Assembly (NCBI RefSeq): GCF_900109175.1
Contig: NZ_FNZE01000021.1
Span: 1 to 62,738, forward strand
DNA: 62,738 bases
Direction: 5' to 3'
DNA from: Pseudomonas linyingensis
Lineage (GTDB): Bacteria > Pseudomonadota > Gammaproteobacteria > Pseudomonadales > Pseudomonadaceae
Translations under genes and position numbers: made by a program
The notes under the pieces: model-generated
What the model was told of the DNA's origin: nothing
The model's database searches: none
The model's input: only the letters and a program-made list of their open reading frames with translations
In this document: positions 38,764 through 48,629 of the stretch, piece after piece
How positions within the stretch are numbered: the first letter of the stretch is position 1
Layout of the letters: the number at the start of each line of letters is the position of its first letter

Positions 38764-40383
38764 ATGAGCCAACACTATCAGCACGACGTACTGATCATCG
38801 GCAGCGGCGGCGCCGGCCTGTCCCTCGCCCTCAACCTGCCGGCGCACCTGCGCGTGGCCGTGCTGAGCAAGGGCGACCTCGCCGGCGGCTCGACCTACTG
38901 GGCCCAGGGCGGCGTGGCGGCGGTACTCGACGACAGCGACAACATCGAATCGCACGTGCAGGACACCCTCACCGCCGGCGCCGGCCTGTGCCGCGAGGAT
39001 GCGGTGCGTTTCACCGTCGAGCACAGCCGCGAAGCCATCCAGTGGCTGATCGACCAAGGTGTGCCCTTCACCCGCGACGACGAGCACCACGACGGCGAGC
39101 ACGGCTTCGCCTTCCACCTGACCCGCGAGGGCGGCCACAGCCATCGGCGCATCATCCATGCCGCCGACGCCACCGGCACGGCGATCTTCAATACCCTGCT
39201 GGCGCGCGCCCGGCAATGCCCGAACATCGAACTGCTCGAACAGCGCGTGGCGGTCGACCTGATCACCGAGCGCAAGCTCGGCGGCAAGGGCCGCCGCTGT
39301 CTGGGCGCCTACGTGCTCAACCGCGCCAGCGGCGAGGTCGACACCTTCCGCGCGCGCTTCGTGGTCCTGGCCACCGGCGGCGCGGCCAAGGTCTACCTGT
39401 ACACCAGCAACCCGGACGGCACCTGCGGCGACGGCATCGCCATGGCCTGGCGGGCCGGCTGCCGGGTCGGCAACCTGGAGTTCAACCAGTTCCACCCGAC
39501 CTGCCTGTACCACCCGCAGGCGAAGAACTTCCTGATCACCGAGGCGGTGCGCGGCGAGGGCGGCCTGCTCAAGCTGCCCAACGGCGAGCGCTTCATGGAG
39601 CGCTTCGACCCGCGTGCCGAACTGGCCCCGCGCGACATCGTCGCCCGCGCCATCGACCACGAGATGAAGCGACTGGGTATCGACTGCGTGTACCTGGACA
39701 TCAGCCACAAGCCGGCCGAATTCATCAAGAACCACTTCCCCACCGTCTACGAGCGCTGCCTGCAGTACGGCATCGACATCACCCGCCAGCCGATCCCGGT
39801 GGTGCCGGCGGCGCACTACACCTGCGGCGGCGTGGTGGTCGACAGCCGCGGCCACAGCGACGTGCCGGGCCTGTACGCCATCGGCGAGACCAGCTTCACC
39901 GGCCTGCACGGCGCCAACCGCCTGGCCAGCAACTCGCTTCTGGAGTGCTTCGTCTACGCCCGCTCGGCGGCCGCCGACATCGTCAGCCAGCTGGAGCGGG
40001 TCGCCATGCCGCAGCAGCTGCCGACCTGGGACGCCAGTCAGGTGACCGACTCCGACGAGGACGTGATCATCGCGCACAACTGGGACGAGTTGCGGCGCTT
40101 CATGTGGGACTACGTCGGCATCGTGCGCACCAACAAGCGCCTGCAGCGCGCCCAGCACCGCGTGCGCCTGCTGCTCAGCGAAATCGACGAGTTCTACAGC
40201 AACTACAAGGTCAGTCGCGACCTGATCGAGCTGCGCAACCTGGCCCAGGTCGCCGACCTGATGATCCAGTCGGCGATGCTGCGCAAGGAGAGCCGCGGCC
40301 TGCACTTCACCCTGGACTATCCCGGCCAGCTGCCGAAGGCCGGCGATACCATCCTGGTGCCGCCGGGCTATCAGCCCGACTGA
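38764..40383 (+). CDS. nadB: L-aspartate oxidase
   Basis: Predicted 539-residue FAD enzyme that oxidises L-aspartate to iminoaspartate, first step of NAD synthesis. N-terminal FAD site [26 protein letters not shown], the succinate dehydrogenase-like active-site block [19 protein letters not shown] and [14 protein letters not shown] are all present. It is divergent from algU as in other pseudomonads and ends 13 nt inside the convergent ygfX-like gene. Confidence 0.96.
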   Translation: MSQHYQHDVLIIGSGGAGLSLALNLPAHLRVAVLSKGDLAGGSTYWAQGGVAAVLDDSDNIESHVQDTLTAGAGLCREDAVRFTVEHSREAIQWLIDQGVPFTRDDEHHDGEHGFAFHLTREGGHSHRRIIHAADATGTAIFNTLLARARQCPNIELLEQRVAVDLITERKLGGKGRRCLGAYVLNRASGEVDTFRARFVVLATGGAAKVYLYTSNPDGTCGDGIAMAWRAGCRVGNLEFNQFHPTCLYHPQAKNFLITEAVRGEGGLLKLPNGERFMERFDPRAELAPRDIVARAIDHEMKRLGIDCVYLDISHKPAEFIKNHFPTVYERCLQYGIDITRQPIPVVPAAHYTCGGVVVDSRGHSDVPGLYAIGETSFTGLHGANRLASNSLLECFVYARSAAADIVSQLERVAMPQQLPTWDASQVTDSDEDVIIAHNWDELRRFMWDYVGIVRTNKRLQRAQHRVRLLLSEIDEFYSNYKVSRDLIELRNLAQVADLMIQSAMLRKESRGLHFTLDYPGQLPKAGDTILVPPGYQPD

Positions 40384-40862
40384 GACGGCGGCAGCGCTTG
40401 CGGGCTCGCGTCCGCCACTGGCGCCCAGCGCCGGCGGCTGAACTTCAGGCGCACGCGCAGGCGTCGATGCAGACTCTGGCTCAGGCTGTCGGCGGGAATG
40501 CACAGGCCGCGGGCGAACCACTGTCCCGGGCGACGAAACTGCAGGATGACCGCCGGCGGCAGGGCCAGGCTGCCGGGGCGCAACTGCACCGCGACCCAGC
40601 CCTCGGCGGCATTGCGCAGCTGCCAGCCTTGCGCGTCATGGCGCAGGCCGGTGAAGGCGTGGGGATGGGTCAGCAGGATCGCCCGCGGCAGCGTCCATGT
40701 GGCATGGATCAGACAGAGCAGGAGGCCGGCAGCCTGCGCCCAGCCTGGCAATGCGGCGAGCAGCAGGGCCAGCAGCGCCAGCCCCAGCGCGCCCAGATAG
40801 AGTGCCAGCAGGCGCCGCGACGGCCGCCAGTGGCACTCGAACGGTTCACTTCGGCTGGACAC
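40371..40862 (-). CDS. ygfX: YgfX (CptA)-family membrane protein
   Basis: Predicted 163-residue inner-membrane protein with two adjacent helices ([17 protein letters not shown] and [16 protein letters not shown]) and a basic soluble tail, the layout of YgfX. In enterics YgfX pairs with SdhE. The GTG start overlaps the sdhE stop by 17 nt, so the two are translationally coupled. The family assignment rests on topology and neighbour, with moderate sequence support. Confidence 0.82.
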   Translation of the reverse strand: MSSRSEPFECHWRPSRRLLALYLGALGLALLALLLAALPGWAQAAGLLLCLIHATWTLPRAILLTHPHAFTGLRHDAQGWQLRNAAEGWVAVQLRPGSLALPPAVILQFRRPGQWFARGLCIPADSLSQSLHRRLRVRLKFSRRRWAPVADASPQALPPSQSG

Positions 40863-41103
40863 GGTCCAGGATCATGCGCACCAGGCGCATGTGATCGGCA
40901 TTGTCGGATACGCTGTAGCCCATGAACCAGCTGAACAGGTCCGGGTCCTCGCACTTGAGCAGGTTGCGAAAGCGCTCCTGATCGGTGGCTTCCAACTGCC
41001 CATAGGCCTCGTCCAGAAACGGCTTGAACAGCACGTCCAGCTCCAGCATGCCGCGCCGGCATTCCCACTGCAGTCGCTTCAGTTCGATGTTTTCTTCGGT
41101 CAT
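40846..41103 (-). CDS. sdhE: Succinate dehydrogenase flavinylation factor SdhE
   Basis: Predicted 85-residue helical protein that promotes covalent FAD attachment to SdhA. The RRGMLELD motif contains the RGxxE signature, followed by DLFSWFMG. The start is the ATG giving MTEENIEL; the long open frame upstream of it is antisense to ygfZ. Confidence 0.94.
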   Translation of the reverse strand: MTEENIELKRLQWECRRGMLELDVLFKPFLDEAYGQLEATDQERFRNLLKCEDPDLFSWFMGYSVSDNADHMRLVRMILDRVQPK

Positions 41104-41223
41104 CTCGGCCTCCTCGGCAATGCCGCGCATTATAACCATGCCCCCTGCCACCGCCAGTGCGGCTGACAAGCATCGGCGGGGCGCTCTATTATGGCCACCC
41201 CGATTCCCGTTCCGGCGACCGAC

Positions 41224-42165
41224 ATGCCCGCATCCGCTTTCTTCTGCCAACTCGACCACGAAGGCGTCATCGCCGTCCGCGGCGTGGACGCCGCCAAGTT
41301 CCTCCAGGGCCAGCTGACCTGCAACCTCAACTACCTGAACCTCGACACCAGCAGCCTCGGTGCCCGCTGCACGCCCAAGGGCCGCATGCTGTCGAGCTTT
41401 CGCATCGTGCCGCTGGGCGACGGCTTCGCCCTGGCCATGGCCCGCGAACTGCTGGAAGCGCAGCTGGCCGACCTGAAGAAATACGCGGTGTTCTTCAAGG
41501 CCCAGCTGAGCGACGAAAGCGCGGCGTGGGTGCGTTTCGGCCTCAGCGAGGGTGACGGCGTGCTGCTCACCCTCGGTCTCGACCTGCCGGCGCAGGCCGG
41601 CAGCGTGGCCCGCAGCGGCGCGCTGCTGGCCGTGCGTCTGCACGAGGGGGGCTGCGAACTGTGGGCGCCGGCCAACGAGGCCGACAGCCTGCGTCCACGC
41701 CTGGCCGCCCAGCTGCGCGAGGGCAGCCTCAACGACTGGCTGCTGGCCCAGGTGCGTGCCGGCGTCGGCCAGGTGTTCGGCGCCACCCGCGAGCTGTTCA
41801 TCCCGCAGATGCTCAACCTGCAGAGCCTCGGCGGAGTGAGCTTCAAGAAGGGCTGCTACACCGGCCAGGAGATCGTCGCGCGCATGCAGTACCTCGGCCG
41901 CCTCAAGCGCCGCCTGTACCGCCTGCATATGGATGGCGGCGAACTGCCGGCACCCGGCGCCGAGCTGTTCTCCCCGGTGCACGGCTCCTCCGTGGGCGAA
42001 GTGGCGCTGGCCGCGCGCAGCCAGGACGGCATCGAACTGCTCGCCGTGCTGCAGGACAACGCCGTCGAGGACGGCCGCCTGCACCTGGCCAGTATCGAAG
42101 GCCCGGCGCTGCAGTTGCTGGAGCTGCCCTATACGATCGACAGCGACCGCGACATCCAGCATTGA
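41224..42165 (+). CDS. ygfZ: Folate-binding protein YgfZ (iron-sulfur cluster repair)
   Basis: Predicted 313-residue aminomethyltransferase-like protein that uses tetrahydrofolate to maintain certain [4Fe-4S] enzymes. The diagnostic KGCYTGQE motif with the functional cysteine is intact, followed by IVARMQYLGRLKRRLYR. I prefer the ATG giving MPASAFFCQL because homologs begin there; an ATG 33 nt upstream is possible, and neither has a strong ribosome-binding site. Divergent from sdhE, convergent with tctE. The next 161 nt hold no gene. Confidence 0.9.
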   Translation: MPASAFFCQLDHEGVIAVRGVDAAKFLQGQLTCNLNYLNLDTSSLGARCTPKGRMLSSFRIVPLGDGFALAMARELLEAQLADLKKYAVFFKAQLSDESAAWVRFGLSEGDGVLLTLGLDLPAQAGSVARSGALLAVRLHEGGCELWAPANEADSLRPRLAAQLREGSLNDWLLAQVRAGVGQVFGATRELFIPQMLNLQSLGGVSFKKGCYTGQEIVARMQYLGRLKRRLYRLHMDGGELPAPGAELFSPVHGSSVGEVALAARSQDGIELLAVLQDNAVEDGRLHLASIEGPALQLLELPYTIDSDRDIQH

Positions 42166-42334
42166 GCCACTCACGATCTGCTGCGCGTCGGCCATGCTGC
42201 ATTGAAATCGGTTTCGGAATGCTCATTTGCAACCAGCAAACTCCGCTTCCTCAACCGATTTCGCGGGGCCGCCGAGGTCTTGCCTGACCTTAGCTCGCAA
42301 GATCGTGAGCAGGCTCAGGGGCCCTATGTAGTGG

Positions 42335-43497
<1,163 letters not shown>

Positions 43498-43563
43498 CGA
43501 ACACCTCTCTAATGGCGATGATTTTCGCCTAAATCGGTGTCCGGGATCAGTAGATCCACTACA

Positions 43564-44958
43564 CTACCCCGCTGGCGGAAACTCCACCCTTACGCGCAAT
43601 CCGCCCGCCGCGCCGTCCTCAAGGCTGATCCGCGCGCGGTGGGCGCGGCAGATCTCGCCGACGATGGCCAGGCCAAGACCGGCCCCCGTGCCACCGGCGC
43701 TACGCCGGTAGAAGCGCTCGAACACCTTCTCGCGCTCCTCGGCCGGAATCCCCGGGCCGTCGTCCTCCACTTCGAGAATCGCCGGCGCCAGCACGCGCAG
43801 GATCACGTTGCCGCCGACCGGCGTGTGCGCCAGGGCGTTGTCCAGCAGATTGCACAGCAGCTCGCTGAGCAGGGTCGGCTCGCCGTCGACCCACACCGCC
43901 TCCTCCGCTTCCAGCGCCAGGGCCACGCCGCGCCCATGGGCCAGCGGCGCCAGCGCCAGGCCCAGCTCGCGGGCCACGGCACCCAGTTCCAGACGCTGCG
44001 CGCCGCCCTCGGCGATGGCCCGCGCGCCGCTCTCGATCCGCGCCAGCGACAGCAGCTGGTTGGCCAGCTGGGTTAGCCGCTCGGTGCTGCCGGCGGCTTC
44101 GTCGAGGGCAAGCCGCCACTCCCCGGCATCCTCCGCGCGACGGCCCAGTTCCAGGCGCGCCTTGAGCGCGGCCAGCGGCGTGCGCAGCTCGTGGGCGGCC
44201 TCGGCGATGAACTGCGCCTGGCGCTCGAACAGGCCGCGCAGACGGGCGTTGAACTGGTTGAGGGCGTCCACCAGCGGCCCCAGCTCGCGCGGCAGGTCGG
44301 CCTCCGGCAGCGGCTGCAGGTCGTCGCTGGCGCGCGCCGCCACCGCCTGGCGCAGCTGCTCCAGCGGGCGCAGCGCCAGACTCACCGCCAGCCACACCAA
44401 GCCCAGCGCGGTGAGCGCCAGCAGGCCCATGCGCCACAGGGTGCCGACCAGCAGCTCGCGGGCCATGCGCTCGCGGGCGCCACGGGTCTCGGCCACGCGG
44501 ATCTCGGCAATGCCCTCCAGGTCCGCTTCGCTGACCGGCTGCAGCAGGCTGACCACGCGCACCTCCTGCTCGCGGTAGACGCCATCGTAGAAGCGCGCCA
44601 GCGCCGGATAGTCGTCGGTGCGCTTGACCTTCGGCGCCGGCGCCGGCAGCGCCTCGTAGCCGGAAACCAGCGCGCCGAGCGGATCGAGCACCTGGTAGTA
44701 GATGCGCCCGGCGCTGTCGTAGGCGAAGGTGTCCAGCGCCACGTAGGGCACGTTGGCCTTGAGCTGGCCGTCGCTGCTGTACAGGCCGTCGGCCACCGCG
44801 CGCGCCGAGGCCAGCAGGGTGCGGTCGTAGGCGGTATCGGCCGCGCGCCGCGCGCTCCAGTAGCCGCTCAGGCCGCCGAGCAGCAGGATCAGTGCCAGCA
44901 GCAGGGCCAGCCGGCGCAGCAGACGCCCGCGCAAGCTGCTGCCGCGCAGCTCAGCCAT
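43564..44958 (-). CDS. tctE: Sensor histidine kinase TctE
   Basis: Predicted 464-residue membrane kinase: N-terminal helix (LALLLALILLLGGLSGYW), periplasmic sensor domain of about 130 residues, second helix, HAMP, phospho-acceptor His in AHELRTPLAALKARLELG, then N, G1 and G2 boxes (LLDNALAHTP, DDGPGIP, GLGLAIVG). With TctD it induces the citrate/tricarboxylate porin and transporter genes. The ATG start overlaps the tctD stop by 8 nt. The IS3 element abuts its stop codon: the TAG is formed by the target-site duplication, so the protein is intact. Confidence 0.93.
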   Translation of the reverse strand: MAELRGSSLRGRLLRRLALLLALILLLGGLSGYWSARRAADTAYDRTLLASARAVADGLYSSDGQLKANVPYVALDTFAYDSAGRIYYQVLDPLGALVSGYEALPAPAPKVKRTDDYPALARFYDGVYREQEVRVVSLLQPVSEADLEGIAEIRVAETRGARERMARELLVGTLWRMGLLALTALGLVWLAVSLALRPLEQLRQAVAARASDDLQPLPEADLPRELGPLVDALNQFNARLRGLFERQAQFIAEAAHELRTPLAALKARLELGRRAEDAGEWRLALDEAAGSTERLTQLANQLLSLARIESGARAIAEGGAQRLELGAVARELGLALAPLAHGRGVALALEAEEAVWVDGEPTLLSELLCNLLDNALAHTPVGGNVILRVLAPAILEVEDDGPGIPAEEREKVFERFYRRSAGGTGAGLGLAIVGEICRAHRARISLEDGAAGGLRVRVEFPPAG

Positions 44959-45622
44959 CGCAGGCCTCCAGCAGGTAGCCGAGACCACGGAAGGTGACGA
45001 TACGCACCCCTCGCCCTTCCAGCTTCTTGCGCAGGCGATGGATGTAGATCTCAATGGCGTCGGGACTGGCCTCCTCGTCGAGGCCGAACACCTGGGCGGC
45101 CAATTGCTCCTTGCTCATCACCCGGCCGGGGCGGGCAATCAGCGCCTGCAGCACCGCCTGCTCGCGCGAGGTCAGTGCGAGCACCTCCGCGCCGAGCGTG
45201 AAGCGCCGGGTGCCGAGGTCGTAGACCAGCGCGCCGCAGCGCTGCTGCTGCTCGCCGCCCTGCACGCTGCGACGCAGCAGGGCCTTGACCCGCGCCTCCA
45301 GCTCGGACAGCTCGAAGGGCTTGGCCAGGTAGTCGTCGGCACCGAGATTGAGTCCATGCACGCGGTCGGCCACCTCGCCACGCGCTGTGAGCATCAGCAC
45401 CGGCAGGGTCTTGCCGCGATCGCGCAGGCGGGCGAGCACCTGGAAGCCGTCGAGGCGCGGCAGGCCGACGTCAAGGATGGCCAGCGCGTAGTCCTCGCTG
45501 GCCAGAGCATGATCGGCGGCCACGCCGTCGGTCAGCAGGTCCACGCTCCAGCCGGCGCCGCGCAGGGCCTGGGCCACGCTGGCGGCCAGGGAGGGATGGT
45601 CTTCGACCAGCAGGATTCGCAC
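44951..45622 (-). CDS. tctD: Response regulator TctD (OmpR family)
   Basis: Predicted 223-residue regulator: receiver domain with phospho-Asp in LAILDVGLPRLDG (near residue 51) and Lys in DDYLAKPFEL, then a winged-helix domain (RVMSKEQLAAQVFGLDEE, DAIEIYIHRLRKKLE). It activates the divergent opdH-tctCBA genes in response to tricarboxylates (family knowledge plus layout). Overlaps tctE. Confidence 0.94.
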   Translation of the reverse strand: MRILLVEDHPSLAASVAQALRGAGWSVDLLTDGVAADHALASEDYALAILDVGLPRLDGFQVLARLRDRGKTLPVLMLTARGEVADRVHGLNLGADDYLAKPFELSELEARVKALLRRSVQGGEQQQRCGALVYDLGTRRFTLGAEVLALTSREQAVLQALIARPGRVMSKEQLAAQVFGLDEEASPDAIEIYIHRLRKKLEGRGVRIVTFRGLGYLLEACDG

Positions 45623-45788
45623 GAAAAAGTCTCCGAAGTCTTGTCGTTATGCGTCGAGTGTAACGGTAGCCACACCGCGGCGAGCGCATCTGCGACTTTC
45701 TTTCAGCCTGAAAGCCAGGCGAAAGCTTCGCTCCCTAGCATCCTTCATGGGCGCTCCCAGCCCACGCGGCAGCCCGGCTGCCGACGAC

Positions 45789-45796
45789 AACAACAA
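45789..45796 (+). promoter_or_regulatory. Candidate Hfq/Crc CA-motif in the opdH leader
   Basis: AACAACAA lies immediately before the GGAG ribosome-binding site of opdH, an exact AANAANAA match at a position where Hfq/Crc would block ribosome access. Confidence 0.55.
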
Positions 45797-45813
45797 TGAC
45801 TGGAGATACCGCG

Positions 45814-47079
45814 ATGCCGACTGCCGCCTGGCAGGCCCTGCCGCCTGTCCGCCGCCTGGCCCTGGCCATCACCGCCTGCACCCTCGCCCCGCTGGCCCAC
45901 GCCGGCTTCGTCGAGGACAGCAGCGCCACGCTGACCACCACCAACATCTACTTGAACCGTGACTTCCGCGAAGGCTCCGGGCAGAACAAGCGCGAGGAAT
46001 GGGGCCAGGGTTTCCTTCTCGATATCCAGTCCGGCTACACCGATGGCAGCGTCGGCTTCGGCCTCGACGCCCTGGGCATGCTCGGCGTCAAGCTCGACTC
46101 GGGTGGCGGGCGCACCGGCACCGACTTGCTGCCGGTGCAGGACGACGGCGGCACCCCGGACCAGTTCGGCCGCCTGGGCCTGACCGCCAAGGTCAAGGTC
46201 TCCGCCACCGAGCTGCGCTACGGCTCGCACGTCCCCGAGCTGCCGGTGGTCAAGGCCAGCGACAGCCGCCTGCTGCCGCAGGTGTTCGAGGGCGGCCTGC
46301 TCTCCTCGAAGGAAATCGACGGCCTGACCTTCATCGGCGGGCGCCTGAACCAGGTGATCGACCGCGCCTCGACCAACTCCGAGGACCTGCTCCTCAACAG
46401 CAAGAACAGGCGCTTCGTCAGCGGTGTGAGCAGCGACCACCTCGATCTCGCCGGTCTCGACTACCAGTTCAGCAAGGCGCTGACCGGCCGCTACTACTTC
46501 GCCGATCTGGATGACGTCTACCGCCAGCACTACTTCGGTCTGCTCGCCAAGCAGCCGCTGGGCGCCGGCACTCTGAGCGCCGACCTGCGCGTGATGCTCA
46601 GCGACGACAGCGGCGCCGCCAACGCCGGCGAGATCGACAACCGCGCGCTCAACGGCATGCTCGGCTACGGCCTGGGCGCCCACAAGTTCAGCCTCGGCTA
46701 CCAGCAGATGAGCGGCGACACCGGCTATGCCTACATCGACGGCAGCGACCCGTTCCTGGTCAACTTCGTGCAGATCAACGACTTCGCCAACGCCGACGAA
46801 CGCTCCTGGCAGGCCCGCTACGACTTCAACTTCGCCAGCCTGGGCGTACCCGGCCTGAGCTTCCTGACCCGCTACGTCAAGGGCGACAACGCCGAGGTCG
46901 CCGGCAGCAGCCTGGAGGGCAGCGAGTGGGAACGCGACATCGAACTCAAGTACGCGGTGCAGAGCGGCCCGCTCAAGGACCTCTACGTGCGCCTGCGCAA
47001 CGCCAGCTTCCGCTCCAGCTTCGCCCGCGATGCGGACGAGAACCGGGTAATCGTCGGCTACAGCCTGCCGATCTGGTAA
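45814..47079 (+). CDS. opdH: OprD-family porin OpdH (tricarboxylates)
   Basis: Predicted 421-residue outer-membrane porin with signal peptide ending near LAHA and the OprD-family opening (GFVEDSSATLTTTNIYLNRD, EEWGQGFLLD). It ends in an aromatic residue (GYSLPIW) as outer-membrane barrels do. Genomic place between tctDE and tctCBA equals OpdH, the cis-aconitate/tricarboxylate channel of P. aeruginosa. The ATG with GGAG 9 nt upstream was preferred over one 18 nt earlier that follows the AACAACAA motif directly. Confidence 0.92.
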   Translation: MPTAAWQALPPVRRLALAITACTLAPLAHAGFVEDSSATLTTTNIYLNRDFREGSGQNKREEWGQGFLLDIQSGYTDGSVGFGLDALGMLGVKLDSGGGRTGTDLLPVQDDGGTPDQFGRLGLTAKVKVSATELRYGSHVPELPVVKASDSRLLPQVFEGGLLSSKEIDGLTFIGGRLNQVIDRASTNSEDLLLNSKNRRFVSGVSSDHLDLAGLDYQFSKALTGRYYFADLDDVYRQHYFGLLAKQPLGAGTLSADLRVMLSDDSGAANAGEIDNRALNGMLGYGLGAHKFSLGYQQMSGDTGYAYIDGSDPFLVNFVQINDFANADERSWQARYDFNFASLGVPGLSFLTRYVKGDNAEVAGSSLEGSEWERDIELKYAVQSGPLKDLYVRLRNASFRSSFARDADENRVIVGYSLPIW

Positions 47080-47091
47080 GCCCTGCCCCAC

Positions 47092-47099
47092 AATAAGAA
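47092..47099 (+). promoter_or_regulatory. Candidate Hfq/Crc CA-motif upstream of tctC
   Basis: AATAAGAA, an AANAANAA match, lies 18 nt before the tctC start, just upstream of its ribosome-binding site (CGGAG). Confidence 0.45.
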
Positions 47100-47117
47100 T
47101 CTGTCGGAGAAACTGCC

Positions 47118-48095
47118 ATGAACACCACCTTCACCCGCCTCGCCCTCGCCGCCGCCGGTCTCGTCTTCGCCGGCCAACTGCTAGCCGCCGAGCCCAAGCG
47201 CCCCGAATGCATCGCCGCGGCCAAGCCTGGCGGCGGCTTCGACCTGACCTGCAAGCTGGCGCAGAGCGGCCTAAGGGATGCAGGCTTACTCAAGGCACCG
47301 ATGCGCGTCACCTACATGCCCGGCGGGATCGGCGCAGTGGCCTACAACGCAGTGGTCGCCCAGCGGCCGAAGGAGGCTGGCACCATCATCGCCTTCTCCA
47401 GCGGCTCGCTGCTCAATCTGGCCCAAGGCAAGTTCGGCCGCTATGACGAAACTGCGGTCAAGTGGCTGGCCGCCATCGGCACCGATTACGGTGCCGTCAT
47501 CGTGCGTGACGACTCCCCCTATAAAACCCTCAATGACTTGCTGGACGTCTTGAAGCAGGACCCGAGCAATCTGGTGATTGGTGCCGGGGGTACCATTGGT
47601 AGCCAGGACTGGATGCAGACCGCGCTGATCGCCCGTTCTGTCGGCGTCGACCCGCAGAAACTGCGCTATGTAGCCTTCGAGGGTGGTGGTGAGCCGATGA
47701 CTGCCTTGCTTGGCAGCCATGTGCAGGCGGTTATCAGCGGTCTCAGCGAAGGCACCGCACAATTGGAGGCAGGAAAAGTACGAGTTCTCGCCGTACTGTC
47801 CGAGGAGCGCATGCCGGGCAAGCTGGCCGGCATCCCCACCGCGAAGGAACAGGGCTACAACATCACCTGGCCAATCGTTCGCGGCTTCTACATGGGACCA
47901 GAAGTCAAGGATGAGGATTACTCCTGGTGGAAAGGCCAGTTCGAGCAGATGCTGGCCAGCGACGACTTCGCCCAGCTGCGCCAGCAACGCGACCTGTTCC
48001 CCATGGCCATGACCGGCGACGAACTACGCGACTTCGTGTTCAAGCAGGTCGAGCAGTACAAGCAGTTGGCCGCCGAGTTCGGTCTGGTCCAGTAA
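47118..48095 (+). CDS. tctC: Tripartite tricarboxylate transporter, periplasmic binding protein
   Basis: Predicted 325-residue TctC-family protein with a signal peptide ending near LLAA. The family block KPGGGFDLTCKLAQ and VTYMPGGIGAVAYNAVV mark the ligand site (an extended ligand-binding loop and a Cys pair ECIAAAKP/LTC). It delivers tricarboxylates to TctAB. A strong hairpin separates it from tctB, which may give it higher expression. Part of the 3' half (about 47460-47900) is less GC-rich than the rest of the operon. Confidence 0.94.
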   Translation: MNTTFTRLALAAAGLVFAGQLLAAEPKRPECIAAAKPGGGFDLTCKLAQSGLRDAGLLKAPMRVTYMPGGIGAVAYNAVVAQRPKEAGTIIAFSSGSLLNLAQGKFGRYDETAVKWLAAIGTDYGAVIVRDDSPYKTLNDLLDVLKQDPSNLVIGAGGTIGSQDWMQTALIARSVGVDPQKLRYVAFEGGGEPMTALLGSHVQAVISGLSEGTAQLEAGKVRVLAVLSEERMPGKLAGIPTAKEQGYNITWPIVRGFYMGPEVKDEDYSWWKGQFEQMLASDDFAQLRQQRDLFPMAMTGDELRDFVFKQVEQYKQLAAEFGLVQ

Positions 48096-48100
48096 GACGC

Positions 48101-48134
48101 CTGGCCGGAGAGGAGCCCCCTCCTCACCGGCCAG
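48101..48134 (+). promoter_or_regulatory. Strong hairpin between tctC and tctB
   Basis: CTGGCCGG pairs with CCGGCCAG and the inner GAGGAG with CTCCTC, giving a 14-bp interrupted stem with a CCCC loop. It starts 6 nt after the tctC stop and has no T-run, so it fits an mRNA-stabilising or attenuating element rather than a full terminator. Confidence 0.6.
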
Positions 48135-48184
48135 ACCTCTCTCCCTGAGAGACCAGTCTTCCCATCCTTCCCAGGTACTTCGCC

Positions 48185-48625
48185 ATGTATGACCGCCTGT
48201 TTGGCTCGGTCTGGTTGCTCCTGTGCGCCGGCCTCGCCCTGATCGCCTGGGGCTTCCAGGCTCCCTTCTCCTACGACCCGGTAGGGCCGCGAGCCTATCC
48301 GCTGCTGCTGCTCGCCCTGATCGCTGCCGGCTCACTCTGGATGCTGTGCAAACCCTCCGTGCTCCAGCATCTGCTTAGTGGCCGCCAGACCCTGCGCGCC
48401 CTGCTCTGCGTGGGCAGCATGCTGATCTACGCCTTCCTCTTTGAGCCGCTCGGCTTCATCCCCAGCACCGCCCTGGCAACGGCCGGCCTCGGCCTGCTGT
48501 TCGGCGGCCGCCCGCTGCCCTGCGCCATTTCCGGGGTGCTGATGGGGGGGCTGCTCTACGCCCTGTTCGATCTGCTGCTGGACGTGCCCCTGCCGCTGGG
48601 CGTGTTCGAATTCCTCGTGGAGTGA
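48185..48625 (+). CDS. tctB: Tripartite tricarboxylate transporter, small membrane subunit
   Basis: Predicted 146-residue inner-membrane protein with four hydrophobic helices, the TctB layout (AGLALIAWGFQAP near the start, PLLLLALIAAGSLWML and FIPSTALATAGLGLLFGG inside). It supports TctA in sodium- or proton-coupled tricarboxylate uptake. It is followed by tctA after 4 nt. Confidence 0.92.
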   Translation: MYDRLFGSVWLLLCAGLALIAWGFQAPFSYDPVGPRAYPLLLLALIAAGSLWMLCKPSVLQHLLSGRQTLRALLCVGSMLIYAFLFEPLGFIPSTALATAGLGLLFGGRPLPCAISGVLMGGLLYALFDLLLDVPLPLGVFEFLVE

Positions 48626-48629
48626 CACC

